A stretch of 6,269 nucleotides of DNA. It comes from CAZBGL01 sp964491375. Lineage in GTDB: Bacteria > Desulfobacterota > Deferrisomatia > Deferrisomatales > Deferrisomataceae. The first letter of the stretch is position 1. Each line of letters starts with the position of its first letter. Under the pieces are notes generated by a model. The model was not told where the DNA came from. It saw only the letters and a program-made list of their open reading frames with translations, and searched no databases. The stretch lies in NCBI GenBank assembly GCA_964491375.1, contig CAZBGL010000188.1, forward strand, positions 1 through 6,269, written 5' to 3'. This document shows positions 1-5,575 of the stretch, piece by piece. Position numbers and translations under genes: made by a program.

Positions 1-100
1 ACCAGCCCGCCCTGGCGAAATGCCGTTATATTGCGAGCCTGGCCAGTGGAGGGGACCTACCGGAGGACAACGGAACCACGTTGCCCTCTCCTCCCCAAAA

Positions 101-116
101 GGGAAAAATTTTTCCC
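101..116. promoter_or_regulatory. Perfect 16-bp palindrome, candidate regulator-binding site
   Basis: The sequence is GGG, five A, five T, CCC, and it reads identically on both strands. Its centre is about 155 bases upstream of the transcription start predicted from the -24/-12 element at 238-253. That is a normal distance for the enhancer site of a sigma-54 activator. The stem is too AT-rich to make a convincing terminator. The role as an operator or enhancer is inference. Confidence 0.35.
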
Positions 117-237
117 ATTCCAGACACGAAAGTCGGAAACACTTTACACTTACCTCTTTTTTTCTTACCCAAGGCTGGGCCACGGAAATGCCGACATGCC
201 GGGGCAAGGACCGCTGTCCGGGAGGCGGGGAGAAAGA

Positions 238-253
238 TGGCACGAAACCTGCA
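238..253 (+). promoter_or_regulatory. Sigma-54 (RpoN) -24/-12 promoter
   Basis: The 16 bases TGGCACGAAACCTGCA match the sigma-54 consensus TGGCACG-N4-TTGCW with one mismatch (C for the first T of the -12 block). The invariant GG (239-240) and GC (251-252) have the correct 10-base separation. Counting from the GC as -13/-12, transcription would start near 264 and leave a leader of about 73 bases before the ATG at 337. PEP-CTERM genes in several Gram-negative bacteria are known to depend on RpoN with the PrsK/PrsR two-component system, so the position fits. No regulator gene is present in the window. Confidence 0.7.
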
Positions 254-324
254 GAAACACGGGCCCACGAGTCCTAAGGAACCCCTGCCGGACCTCTCCG
301 ACTGGGCCGAGGGACGAAGCGCAC

Positions 325-330
325 GGAGGT
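325..330 (+). promoter_or_regulatory. Ribosome-binding site fixing the start at 337
   Basis: GGAGGT lies six bases before the ATG at 337. This near-perfect Shine-Dalgarno sequence selects that ATG over the in-frame upstream start at 31. The protein then begins directly with a signal peptide, and the sigma-54 element stays upstream of the gene rather than inside it. Confidence 0.85.
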
Positions 331-336
331 GGAAAG

Positions 337-1047
337 ATGCGAAGTCGATGGATCGTTTTCGTGGGTGCCGGGCTTCTGGGTCTTGCTGGGCAGACGACGT
401 CTGCCGGCACAATCGTCCAGGTGGGCTACGGGGGCGGGCCGGGAGGGTTCAATGGGGGAGTGAGCACCTTTTCCCCCAACAACGACGACGCCACCACCGT
501 CAACGCGAACGTGGGGAGCCTGGAGCTGGATTTGGAAGGGCGTGAACCGTTCGACCTCGTCCTGGACGTGGAAAACAGCGTGTCTTCGTCCGGCGGAAGT
601 TCGGTCACGGAGTACCTCTTCACGGAAACCATTCGGAACGCAACAGGCCTCACCTGGAGCGGCCTCACGTTGGAACTCGGGTATTACGACGGAGGCGGCG
701 AGTTCGTCCTGTCCGGCGCGTTCGACTTCCTGGATTTCGATTCCGGCCCGGATGCGCCTCCCCAGACAGGGGACATGGAGGGAGGCGGGGCCCAGATCCC
801 GGAACCCTCGTCCAATGTGTTTCACGATCTGGAGCATCTGGCGAACCAGATCGTTTGGTCCGGGGGATGGGTGGTTTCGGGCGGAGAGGTGACCCTGACG
901 TTCTCCATCGACGTGCCGGACGGTATCGACGGGTTCGTGTTGCGCCATCGACCCGCAGTGGTACCAGAGCCGGCCTCAATGCTCCTGCTGGGGAGCGGGC
1001 TGGCAGGCCTCGCGTACGCCCTGCGTCGCCATCGGCCATCGGTTTGA
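337..1047 (+). CDS. PEP-CTERM sorting-domain protein, exported
   Basis: A 236-residue exported protein. Residues 1-23 are a signal peptide (Arg-rich start, hydrophobic core, probable cleavage after TSA at 23). Residues 24-206 are a Gly/Ser/Asp-rich, mostly beta-type domain. It includes a stretch at about 92-116 (TETIRNATGLTWSGLTLEL) of the kind often seen in PEP-CTERM proteins. The C-terminus is a textbook PEP-CTERM signal: VPEP at 209-212, a hydrophobic segment at about 213-228, then RRHR at 230-233. In this family an exosortase recognises and cleaves the signal, and the substrate goes to the cell surface or exopolysaccharide matrix. A second PEP triplet near 155 has no hydrophobic segment after it and is not a signal. 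The frame is open back to 31, but the strong ribosome-binding site and signal peptide support the start at 337. A sigma-54-type promoter lies upstream. The specific function is unknown, and no exosortase gene is in the window. Confidence 0.9.
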   Translation: MRSRWIVFVGAGLLGLAGQTTSAGTIVQVGYGGGPGGFNGGVSTFSPNNDDATTVNANVGSLELDLEGREPFDLVLDVENSVSSSGGSSVTEYLFTETIRNATGLTWSGLTLELGYYDGGGEFVLSGAFDFLDFDSGPDAPPQTGDMEGGGAQIPEPSSNVFHDLEHLANQIVWSGGWVVSGGEVTLTFSIDVPDGIDGFVLRHRPAVVPEPASMLLLGSGLAGLAYALRRHRPSV

Positions 1048-1159
1048 TTCCTTTTTCCCACGGAACTGCGAGCCGGGCCGATGGGTCTCGCGAGGACGGG
1101 AGGCCAGATGCCTGCCGCCCGTTCTTGCTTCGGCCGGTGGATGAGCCATCGAGGTACCG
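1048..1159 (+). other. Gap between the PEP-CTERM gene and the lipoprotein gene
   Basis: This 112-base gap has no hairpin followed by a T-run, so I see no terminator, and no good -35/-10 or -24/-12 element. The downstream gene may therefore be read through from the sigma-54-type promoter. GAGGT at 1151-1155, four bases before the ATG at 1160, serves as its ribosome-binding site. Confidence 0.5.
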
Positions 1160-3055
1160 ATGTTCACGAGAGCCAATCCAGACCTGTGGCGTGCAGGGCC
1201 CTTGTCCGCCGCGTTGCTCTTTGTTCTTTGGACAGCCGCCTGCGGGGGCGGCGGCGGAGGCGGGAGTGGGGGAGGGAAGCCATTGCCGCCGGACGTTTCT
1301 CCCTCCTCGGAGACCAACCGACCTCCCATCGCACAGGCGGGGGCGGATCGAACCGTTTCCGTGGGGGACACGGTCACCTTGGACGGGTCCGGCAGCTCGG
1401 ATCCCGACGGCGACGCCCTCTCCTTCCGGTGGCGTCTCGTGAGCGTGCCGGCCGGCAGCGGGATCGGCTTGGAGGCCGCGGAATCGCCCCGTCCGTGGTT
1501 CACTCCGGACACGGAGGGGGAGTACGTGGTCCGCCTGGTAGTCAGCGACGGGATCACCGAGAGCATACCCGACGAGGTGTCGGTGCACGCGGTACTTCCC
1601 CCCAGCGAGAACCAAGCCCCGGTGGCCGACCCGGGCGAGGACGTAACCACGGCGGTAGGGGGAACGGTTGTGCTGAACGGTGAGGGCGGCGTGGATCCGG
1701 ACGGAGACCCCCTTTCGTATCACTGGACGGTGGTCTCCGCCCCACCGGGAAGCTCTGCGACCCTGTCCGACGCGGACTCGCCGACACCCACCTTTGTCCC
1801 CGACCGGGAAGGGGAGTACGTGATCCGCTTGATGGTCGGGGACGGGCGGCAGGAAACGGTACGGGACGTGACCGTCACCGCGCTCTCCCCGTGGAGCGAT
1901 CCTGGGGAGCCGGCAGCCGGAATCGAGGACTCCTCGCCAGGCCCCCCCTCCTCCGCGGTGCGCCAAACCGGCCAGGGCACCCCGGAAGCGGTGGTGGTGT
2001 GGGAGGACGACGGCGACGTGATGGCAGCGACTGGGAACCCGGGAGGCGTATGGGAGGATCCCGTTCGGCTCGATAGCGGAAGGACCCCAGTGACTGGGCC
2101 TCCCCAGGTGGCCGCGGACGAAACGGGCACAGTGGTCACGGTGTGGCCCGAAGGCAACCGGATCGTTTTCACGCGCCAGGACTTGAACGGAATATGGACC
2201 GAGCCCGTCGTGGTAGCCGAGCTCGACGGGCCGGCCGACAAGATCCTGTTGGCGCTCAACGCGAACGGGAACGGCGCCCTGGCGTGGGAAGCTGGGGGCA
2301 GAGTCAACGTGCGAGGTTATGCGAAGCCGGCAAACAGCTGGAACGTATTGCCCCCCCTGGACCCCGGCGAGGGGACGAGCTCGGGCATTCGGGTGGGAGT
2401 GGACGGTTCCAACCGGGTAGTGGTGGTCTGGGTGCGGGAAGGGAGCCTTTGGTCCACATGGAATGTGTTGAGCGAAGACCCTCCGGCGTGGGCGGAGCCG
2501 TGGCTCCTGAATCCAGGCGGCGAGGCCGCGAGCCTCCCTACCCTGGCGGTCTGGGAAAACGGCGAAGCCGTGTGTGTATGGGCGGAAGGGGAGGCGGTGT
2601 TCGGTGCGTTGTACAGTCCCGAGGCCAGATGGGGGAACGCAGTGCGGCTGGGCGCCCTTGACGCGCCGATCTCCCACCTGGTGCTCGCCGCGGACCGAGA
2701 AGAACAGGCCCTGGCGGCCTGGACAGACGGGGCCACGGTGCAGGCGGTGGTCTTCCGCAGCTCCGGCTGGGAGGCGGTCTCCACCCTGGACAGCACCGGC
2801 ACGGGTCTGGGTCCACTCGCCGCTTCGTTGGCGCAGGACGCGAGGGGTGTGGTGGCTTGGGGGGTGACCGGGAGCGGACTCCGGGCGGCGTGGTGGAACG
2901 GTGCTTCAGGATGGGTCGGCCCCGTATGGATTCACGAAGCCGGCGGCGGCGTGGATGCGCTGGCGGTCTCGGCGGGGCCGGACGGAACCGCTACCGCGGT
3001 GTGGGTGGAAGACGGCACCGAGATGCGGGCCTCCTGGTTCATACCGCCCCCCTGA
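1160..3055 (+). CDS. Lipoprotein with two PKD-like domains and a predicted eight-bladed beta-propeller
   Basis: A 631-residue secreted protein of unknown specific function. Residues 1-27 look like a lipoprotein signal (hydrophobic core about 14-24, then TAAC with Cys28 as the lipidated residue). Thr at -3 is less usual than Leu. Gly follows the Cys, with no Asp at +2, so outer-membrane placement is likely. Residues 29-39 are an almost pure Gly tether. Two PKD-like (K319L-type) Ig-fold domains follow at about 54-144 and 152-242, each with the DPDGD motif (81-85; 179-183) and a closing GEYV.RL.V.DG strand. From about 244 to the end, a repeat of about 48 residues occurs eight times, with a Trp ending a hydrophobic strand (W281, 329, 376, 424, 474, 521, 567, 615) followed by a W..P-like strand. 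This suggests a beta-propeller, probably for adhesion or carbohydrate/protein binding. No catalytic motif was recognised. The gene follows the PEP-CTERM gene by 112 bases and may be co-transcribed with it. Confidence 0.85.
   Translation: MFTRANPDLWRAGPLSAALLFVLWTAACGGGGGGGSGGGKPLPPDVSPSSETNRPPIAQAGADRTVSVGDTVTLDGSGSSDPDGDALSFRWRLVSVPAGSGIGLEAAESPRPWFTPDTEGEYVVRLVVSDGITESIPDEVSVHAVLPPSENQAPVADPGEDVTTAVGGTVVLNGEGGVDPDGDPLSYHWTVVSAPPGSSATLSDADSPTPTFVPDREGEYVIRLMVGDGRQETVRDVTVTALSPWSDPGEPAAGIEDSSPGPPSSAVRQTGQGTPEAVVVWEDDGDVMAATGNPGGVWEDPVRLDSGRTPVTGPPQVAADETGTVVTVWPEGNRIVFTRQDLNGIWTEPVVVAELDGPADKILLALNANGNGALAWEAGGRVNVRGYAKPANSWNVLPPLDPGEGTSSGIRVGVDGSNRVVVVWVREGSLWSTWNVLSEDPPAWAEPWLLNPGGEAASLPTLAVWENGEAVCVWAEGEAVFGALYSPEARWGNAVRLGALDAPISHLVLAADREEQALAAWTDGATVQAVVFRSSGWEAVSTLDSTGTGLGPLAASLAQDARGVVAWGVTGSGLRAAWWNGASGWVGPVWIHEAGGGVDALAVSAGPDGTATAVWVEDGTEMRASWFIPPP
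1889..3052 (+). repeat. Eightfold ~48-residue repeat within the lipoprotein
   Basis: At protein level, two Trp markers recur. The first ends a hydrophobic strand at residues 281, 329, 376, 424, 474, 521, 567 and 615 (spacings 46-50). The second begins a W..P-type strand at 245, 298, 346, 394, 444, 491, 537 and 585. The first copy of the second strand (WSDP, 245-248) precedes all copies of the first, and the last unit ends without it. Eight complete blades therefore form only if the N-terminal strand closes the C-terminal blade. DNA identity between units is low, so these are old, diverged repeats. Confidence 0.75.
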
Positions 3056-3093
3056 TGAGTCTGTCCCCATCCACAAACCCCGACTCGAGATCG

Positions 3094-3129
3094 AAAGGCC
3101 CGGGGCCGTGCACACGGCCCCGGGCCTTT
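3094..3129. terminator. Bidirectional terminator between convergent genes
   Basis: This is a perfect inverted repeat with 17-base arms (3094-3110 and 3113-3129) around two central bases. The arms are GC-rich with AAA at the outer left end and TTT at the outer right end, so each strand ends its stem in a short U-run. It starts 38 bases after the lipoprotein stop and 31 bases after the acsE stop. It can serve both converging transcripts. The innermost pairs would open to make a workable loop. Confidence 0.85.
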
Positions 3130-3160
3130 CCTGTGCAAGGGCCCTCGCGTCCCGGGGCAG

Positions 3161-4042
3161 TCAGTCCTCGAGCCAGGAATGGGAGTACAGGACGTCGCCG
3201 TTCAGAACCTTGAAGGTCTTGTAGAGCATCTTCTCGGTATCGTTGGTGGGCTGGATGTCCTCGCCGTTCATGAGCTTGCCGATGTACTCCACCTGGTCCA
3301 TGCGCTCGCCGCGGCAGATCGCCATGATCTCGGAGTCATACGTGTCCAGGATGGCGGACTCCTGTCCCAGGTGGTACAGCATCATCAGGTACACCCGGTT
3401 CAGGACCGGTCGCAGATCGTTCGGCGCGCCGTTGGACACGTTGGAGAGACCGCAGGTGTTCGTGGCGCCCGGGACGATCTCCTTCACCATGGGCAGGAAC
3501 TCCATGTAGGCCTTCACCTGATTGATGTCCACGGACACCGGCAACACGATCGGGTCCACCCAGAACCGAGCGTGGTCGATCCCCAGCTCGTCGGCCATGG
3601 CCATGATCGTGGTGAGGGCCACGGCCCGCTCGTTGGCGTCCCTCGGGATGCCCTCCTCGCTCATGGTCAGGGCCACGAAGTCCGCGTCGTACTTCTTCAC
3701 GAGGGGCAGCCGCTCCTCCATGCTCTGGGGCTGGGCCGAGATCGAGTTGATCAGCGCGCGCTCGTTGCAGACCTGCAGGCCCGCCTCCACGGCCGCGGTG
3801 TTCGTGGTGTCCAGGGCCAGGCGCACGTCCTTCTTGACCTCCTGCACGGTCTCGACGAGCCACCGCATGATCTCGTCGCCGGCCTTGCGCGCGGGCCCCA
3901 GGTTCAGGTCCAGCATGTCCGCGCCAGCCTCGAGCTGCTCCTCGGCCATTTTCTGGATCGGCCCCTTGTCCTTTTCGCGGATCGCGGGGCCGATCGTCTT
4001 GGACATGATGTTGATGCTCTCGGCGATGGTGAAGATCTTCAT
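3161..4042 (-). CDS. acsE: Methyltetrahydrofolate:corrinoid/iron-sulfur protein methyltransferase
   Basis: This cytoplasmic enzyme transfers the methyl group of methyl-tetrahydrofolate to the Co(I) centre of the corrinoid/iron-sulfur protein, linking the methyl branch of the Wood-Ljungdahl pathway to acetyl-CoA synthase. The 293-residue protein is a pterin-binding TIM barrel. Residues matching the known pterin-site positions of the Moorella enzyme are present: Asp78 in LALDTTN, Asn99 in RALINS, Asp163 in WVDPIVLP and Asn201 in CGLSNVS. The segment MLDLNLGPA (43-51) is also typical. The Moorella enzyme, recalled at about 262 residues, is shorter; the extra length here is C-terminal (about 240-285), after the barrel core. 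The ATG at 4042 is preceded by AGGAGG (4053-4058) at 10 bases. It is the last gene of the acsB-acsC-acsE unit. A related pterin-dependent corrinoid methyltransferase is the only alternative, and the acs context argues against it. Confidence 0.92.
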   Translation of the reverse strand: MKIFTIAESINIMSKTIGPAIREKDKGPIQKMAEEQLEAGADMLDLNLGPARKAGDEIMRWLVETVQEVKKDVRLALDTTNTAAVEAGLQVCNERALINSISAQPQSMEERLPLVKKYDADFVALTMSEEGIPRDANERAVALTTIMAMADELGIDHARFWVDPIVLPVSVDINQVKAYMEFLPMVKEIVPGATNTCGLSNVSNGAPNDLRPVLNRVYLMMLYHLGQESAILDTYDSEIMAICRGERMDQVEYIGKLMNGEDIQPTNDTEKMLYKTFKVLNGDVLYSHSWLED

Positions 4043-4052
4043 GGGAAACCAC

Positions 4053-4058
4053 CCTCCT
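4053..4058 (-). promoter_or_regulatory. Ribosome-binding site of acsE
   Basis: On the minus strand this reads AGGAGG, a perfect Shine-Dalgarno core, 10 bases before the ATG at 4042. Independent strong initiation matters here because a stable hairpin lies between this gene and acsC. Confidence 0.75.
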
Positions 4059-4078
4059 CAACCGAAAGGAACAGGGAC

Positions 4079-4106
4079 AAAAGGGGACGGCCCGCGGGCC
4101 GTCCCC
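4079..4106 (-). terminator. Intra-operon hairpin with U-run between acsC and acsE
   Basis: Positions 4083-4106 form a perfect 24-base palindrome (12 + 12, very GC-rich). On the minus strand it is followed directly by TTTT (4082-4079), then GTCCC. The structure starts seven bases after the acsC stop codon. It resembles an intrinsic terminator, but acsE follows within 40 bases with its own strong ribosome-binding site and no clear promoter. Partial termination or mRNA 3'-end protection is therefore more likely than a full stop. That role is inferred. Confidence 0.6.
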
Positions 4107-4113
4107 GGCGACG

Positions 4114-5475
4114 TCACGAACCCTGCTGGGCCACGTAGTCCTTGAGGAACTTGGGAATGTCGGCGGCCTCGCGGGTGCCGATCACCACCTCCCAGCCCTC
4201 GCCCAGCTCCTCCTGGAGCTCGCCCGAGATCTGGGCCACGTATCCCGGGATGATCAGCTTCCGGTGGTTGACCTTGTCGGTGATGCCGCACTTCTTGACG
4301 AACGGCGCGATGGCATCGGCCACGAACTTGCCCGCCGACCACGCGGTGAGCACGCTCATGCCCTCGGTGTCCATGATGAGGAGCCAGGTGGGCACGCGGC
4401 TCGCCTCCACCTCGGCGCTGACCACGAAGTAGGTGAGCGCGAAGTTGGTGGTCACGATCACCGGGCTGTCCGGGCCCGGGTTGTTGATCTCGTAGATGCC
4501 CTGGTCCATGGTCATGGGCCGCTGCGGGTCGGTGTAGATGTTCAGGCGGTTCACCAGCAGCGGGTAGAGCACCGCGGGATCCAGGGTGCTCAGCACCACG
4601 GCCCCCGCGTACTTGTCGATCAGCAGCGCCGCGTAGGTGGCCTGCAGTTCCACGTGGTCGGTCATGGCGCAGGGGAAGGCGATGGTGGGGAAACCCAGGG
4701 GCCGGAACTTCTTGTCGAGGGCGGCCCGCCGTATGGCGATGTTGGCCGTCACGGTCTCGCGGATCCCCTTCCACCCGGTGTCCAGGAGCGCCTCCTTGAG
4801 CCCCGCGGCCACGATCTTCTCGCCCACGGCCGCGAGGTCGTCCAGGGTGTCCCCCTTGGCCACCGGCACCGCGCCCACCTCCTTGGCGAACGCGATGAGC
4901 TCGTCCGCGTTGTCCGAGGTGACCGGATGGATGGCAAACTTCCTGCCCTTGAGCTCGGCCGCGGCCGCCTTCAGGGTCTCCACGTCCTCAGAGGACAGAA
5001 TGATGCCCTTTTCCGTGGCCCCCGCGACCCTCTTGACGAGATCCAGGAACGAGGCCCTGTCCTTCTTCTGGTCCCACAGGAACGCCCAGTTGGCCTCCAG
5101 GATCTTCCCGACCCGCTCGAATTTCGCCTCGTTCAGGAGCCTAACCTGGGCGTCCACGTGGTCGGCCGGCTGATCGTTGGACAGGGCCACCACGATGGCC
5201 GTGGGATTCACAAAGGTCTTCTCGTGGCGGTACTTGACGGTCTCGCCGCCCACCTTCCACGCCGCCTCACCCTGGCCGAGGGTGACCTCGCGGATCGGCG
5301 GGGCGCTGGCCTCGGCCAGCTTCTCCTTGGCCTCGTCGCTCACGTAGGGGCACTTGGCCAGCTCGGCCTTGCCGGCCGCCAGCTTCATGGCGAAGGCAAG
5401 GCACGTGGGCTCCCCGCACTCCTTGCAGTTGGTCTGGGGGAGCAGCTTGTAGATCTGGATTCCCGTGAGTCCCAT
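4114..5475 (-). CDS. acsC: Corrinoid/iron-sulfur protein large (gamma) subunit
   Basis: This is the larger subunit of the corrinoid/iron-sulfur protein, which carries the methyl group on cobalamin from the methyltransferase to acetyl-CoA synthase. At 453 residues it is close to the roughly 446 of the Moorella protein. Residues 1-57 form the [4Fe-4S] domain with Cys17, Cys20, Cys25 and Cys42 (NCKECGEPTC, then KCPYV); this cluster serves reductive reactivation of cobalamin. The middle (about 90-325) is the TIM-barrel region. The C-terminal part (about 330-450) is the cobamide-binding domain, with MDTEGMSVLTAWSAGK (368-383), IPGYVAQISGELQ (409-421) and GTREAADIP (433-441). The ATG at 5475 has AAAGGAGA (5484-5491) eight bases upstream. 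It lies between acsB and acsE; its partner subunit gene acsD is not adjacent on this side. Cytoplasmic. The assignment is firm. Confidence 0.95.
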   Translation of the reverse strand: MGLTGIQIYKLLPQTNCKECGEPTCLAFAMKLAAGKAELAKCPYVSDEAKEKLAEASAPPIREVTLGQGEAAWKVGGETVKYRHEKTFVNPTAIVVALSNDQPADHVDAQVRLLNEAKFERVGKILEANWAFLWDQKKDRASFLDLVKRVAGATEKGIILSSEDVETLKAAAAELKGRKFAIHPVTSDNADELIAFAKEVGAVPVAKGDTLDDLAAVGEKIVAAGLKEALLDTGWKGIRETVTANIAIRRAALDKKFRPLGFPTIAFPCAMTDHVELQATYAALLIDKYAGAVVLSTLDPAVLYPLLVNRLNIYTDPQRPMTMDQGIYEINNPGPDSPVIVTTNFALTYFVVSAEVEASRVPTWLLIMDTEGMSVLTAWSAGKFVADAIAPFVKKCGITDKVNHRKLIIPGYVAQISGELQEELGEGWEVVIGTREAADIPKFLKDYVAQQGS

Positions 5476-5483
5476 GATCCCTA

Positions 5484-5491
5484 TCTCCTTT
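5484..5491 (-). promoter_or_regulatory. Ribosome-binding site of acsC
   Basis: On the minus strand this reads AAAGGAGA, eight bases before the ATG at 5475. It lies downstream of the intergenic hairpin (5540-5568), so acsC can initiate independently of acsB. Confidence 0.7.
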
Positions 5492-5539
5492 CGTCAACGC
5501 GCCAGGGGCGCAAACCCGACCCGGAACGGGAACGAGGAA

Positions 5540-5568
5540 CCGGGGGGAGGGGGACGCCCTCCCCCCGG
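5540..5568 (-). other. Intra-operon hairpin between acsB and acsC
   Basis: A perfect 12-bp stem (5540-5551 with 5557-5568) closes a five-base loop (5552-5556). It begins seven bases after the acsB stop codon on the minus strand. No U-run follows, so it is not a standard terminator. A likely role is to protect the acsB end of the message or mark a processing site. This is inference from structure alone. Confidence 0.55.
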
Positions 5569-5575
5569 AGGGGCC

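Larger units (their letters stand above)
1..336. other. Non-coding leader upstream of the PEP-CTERM gene
   Basis: I find no gene here. Open frames cross it on both strands, but none has a credible ribosome-binding site or a recognisable protein, and the frame that runs into the downstream gene is better started at 337. Positions about 97-170 are clearly AT-richer than the rest of the window and contain a perfect 16-bp palindrome (101-116) and a run of seven T (157-163). A -24/-12 type promoter lies at 238-253. The stretch looks like a regulatory region for the plus-strand gene. What lies to the left of base 1 is unknown. Confidence 0.6.

Noticed and set aside
129..163. A short inverted repeat (AAAGT / ACTTT, 129-133 and 141-145) before a seven-T run, as a terminator of an upstream gene
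   Set aside because: The stem is only five AT-rich pairs and is separated from the T-run. No upstream gene is visible.
18..193. GAAATGCCG occurring twice (around 17-25 and 185-193) as direct-repeat operator sites
   Set aside because: Nine bases, far apart, without further shared flanking sequence; chance is a sufficient explanation.
31..336. N-terminal extension of the PEP-CTERM protein from the upstream start at 31
   Set aside because: It would bury the signal peptide after 102 basic, low-quality residues and place the sigma-54-type promoter inside the gene. The GGAGGT before 337 supports the shorter protein.
490..810. The internal PEP triplet (residues about 155-157) as a second sorting signal
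   Set aside because: No hydrophobic segment or basic cluster follows it; the true signal is at the C-terminus.
1245..1280. The G-rich tract as a simple-sequence phase-variation repeat
   Set aside because: It encodes an irregular Gly/Ser spacer after the lipidated Cys. No long pure homopolymer or uniform repeat unit is present, so slippage switching is not supported.
665..2677. A 670-codon open frame on the minus strand opposite the PEP-CTERM and lipoprotein genes
   Set aside because: It is rich in Arg, Pro, Gly and His with no recognisable domain. It lies antisense to two well-supported genes and is a byproduct of high GC content.
3179..4138. A 319-codon plus-strand open frame opposite acsE
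   Set aside because: It has low-complexity His/Val/Gly/Leu-rich content and starts inside the acsE tail; it is a shadow frame.
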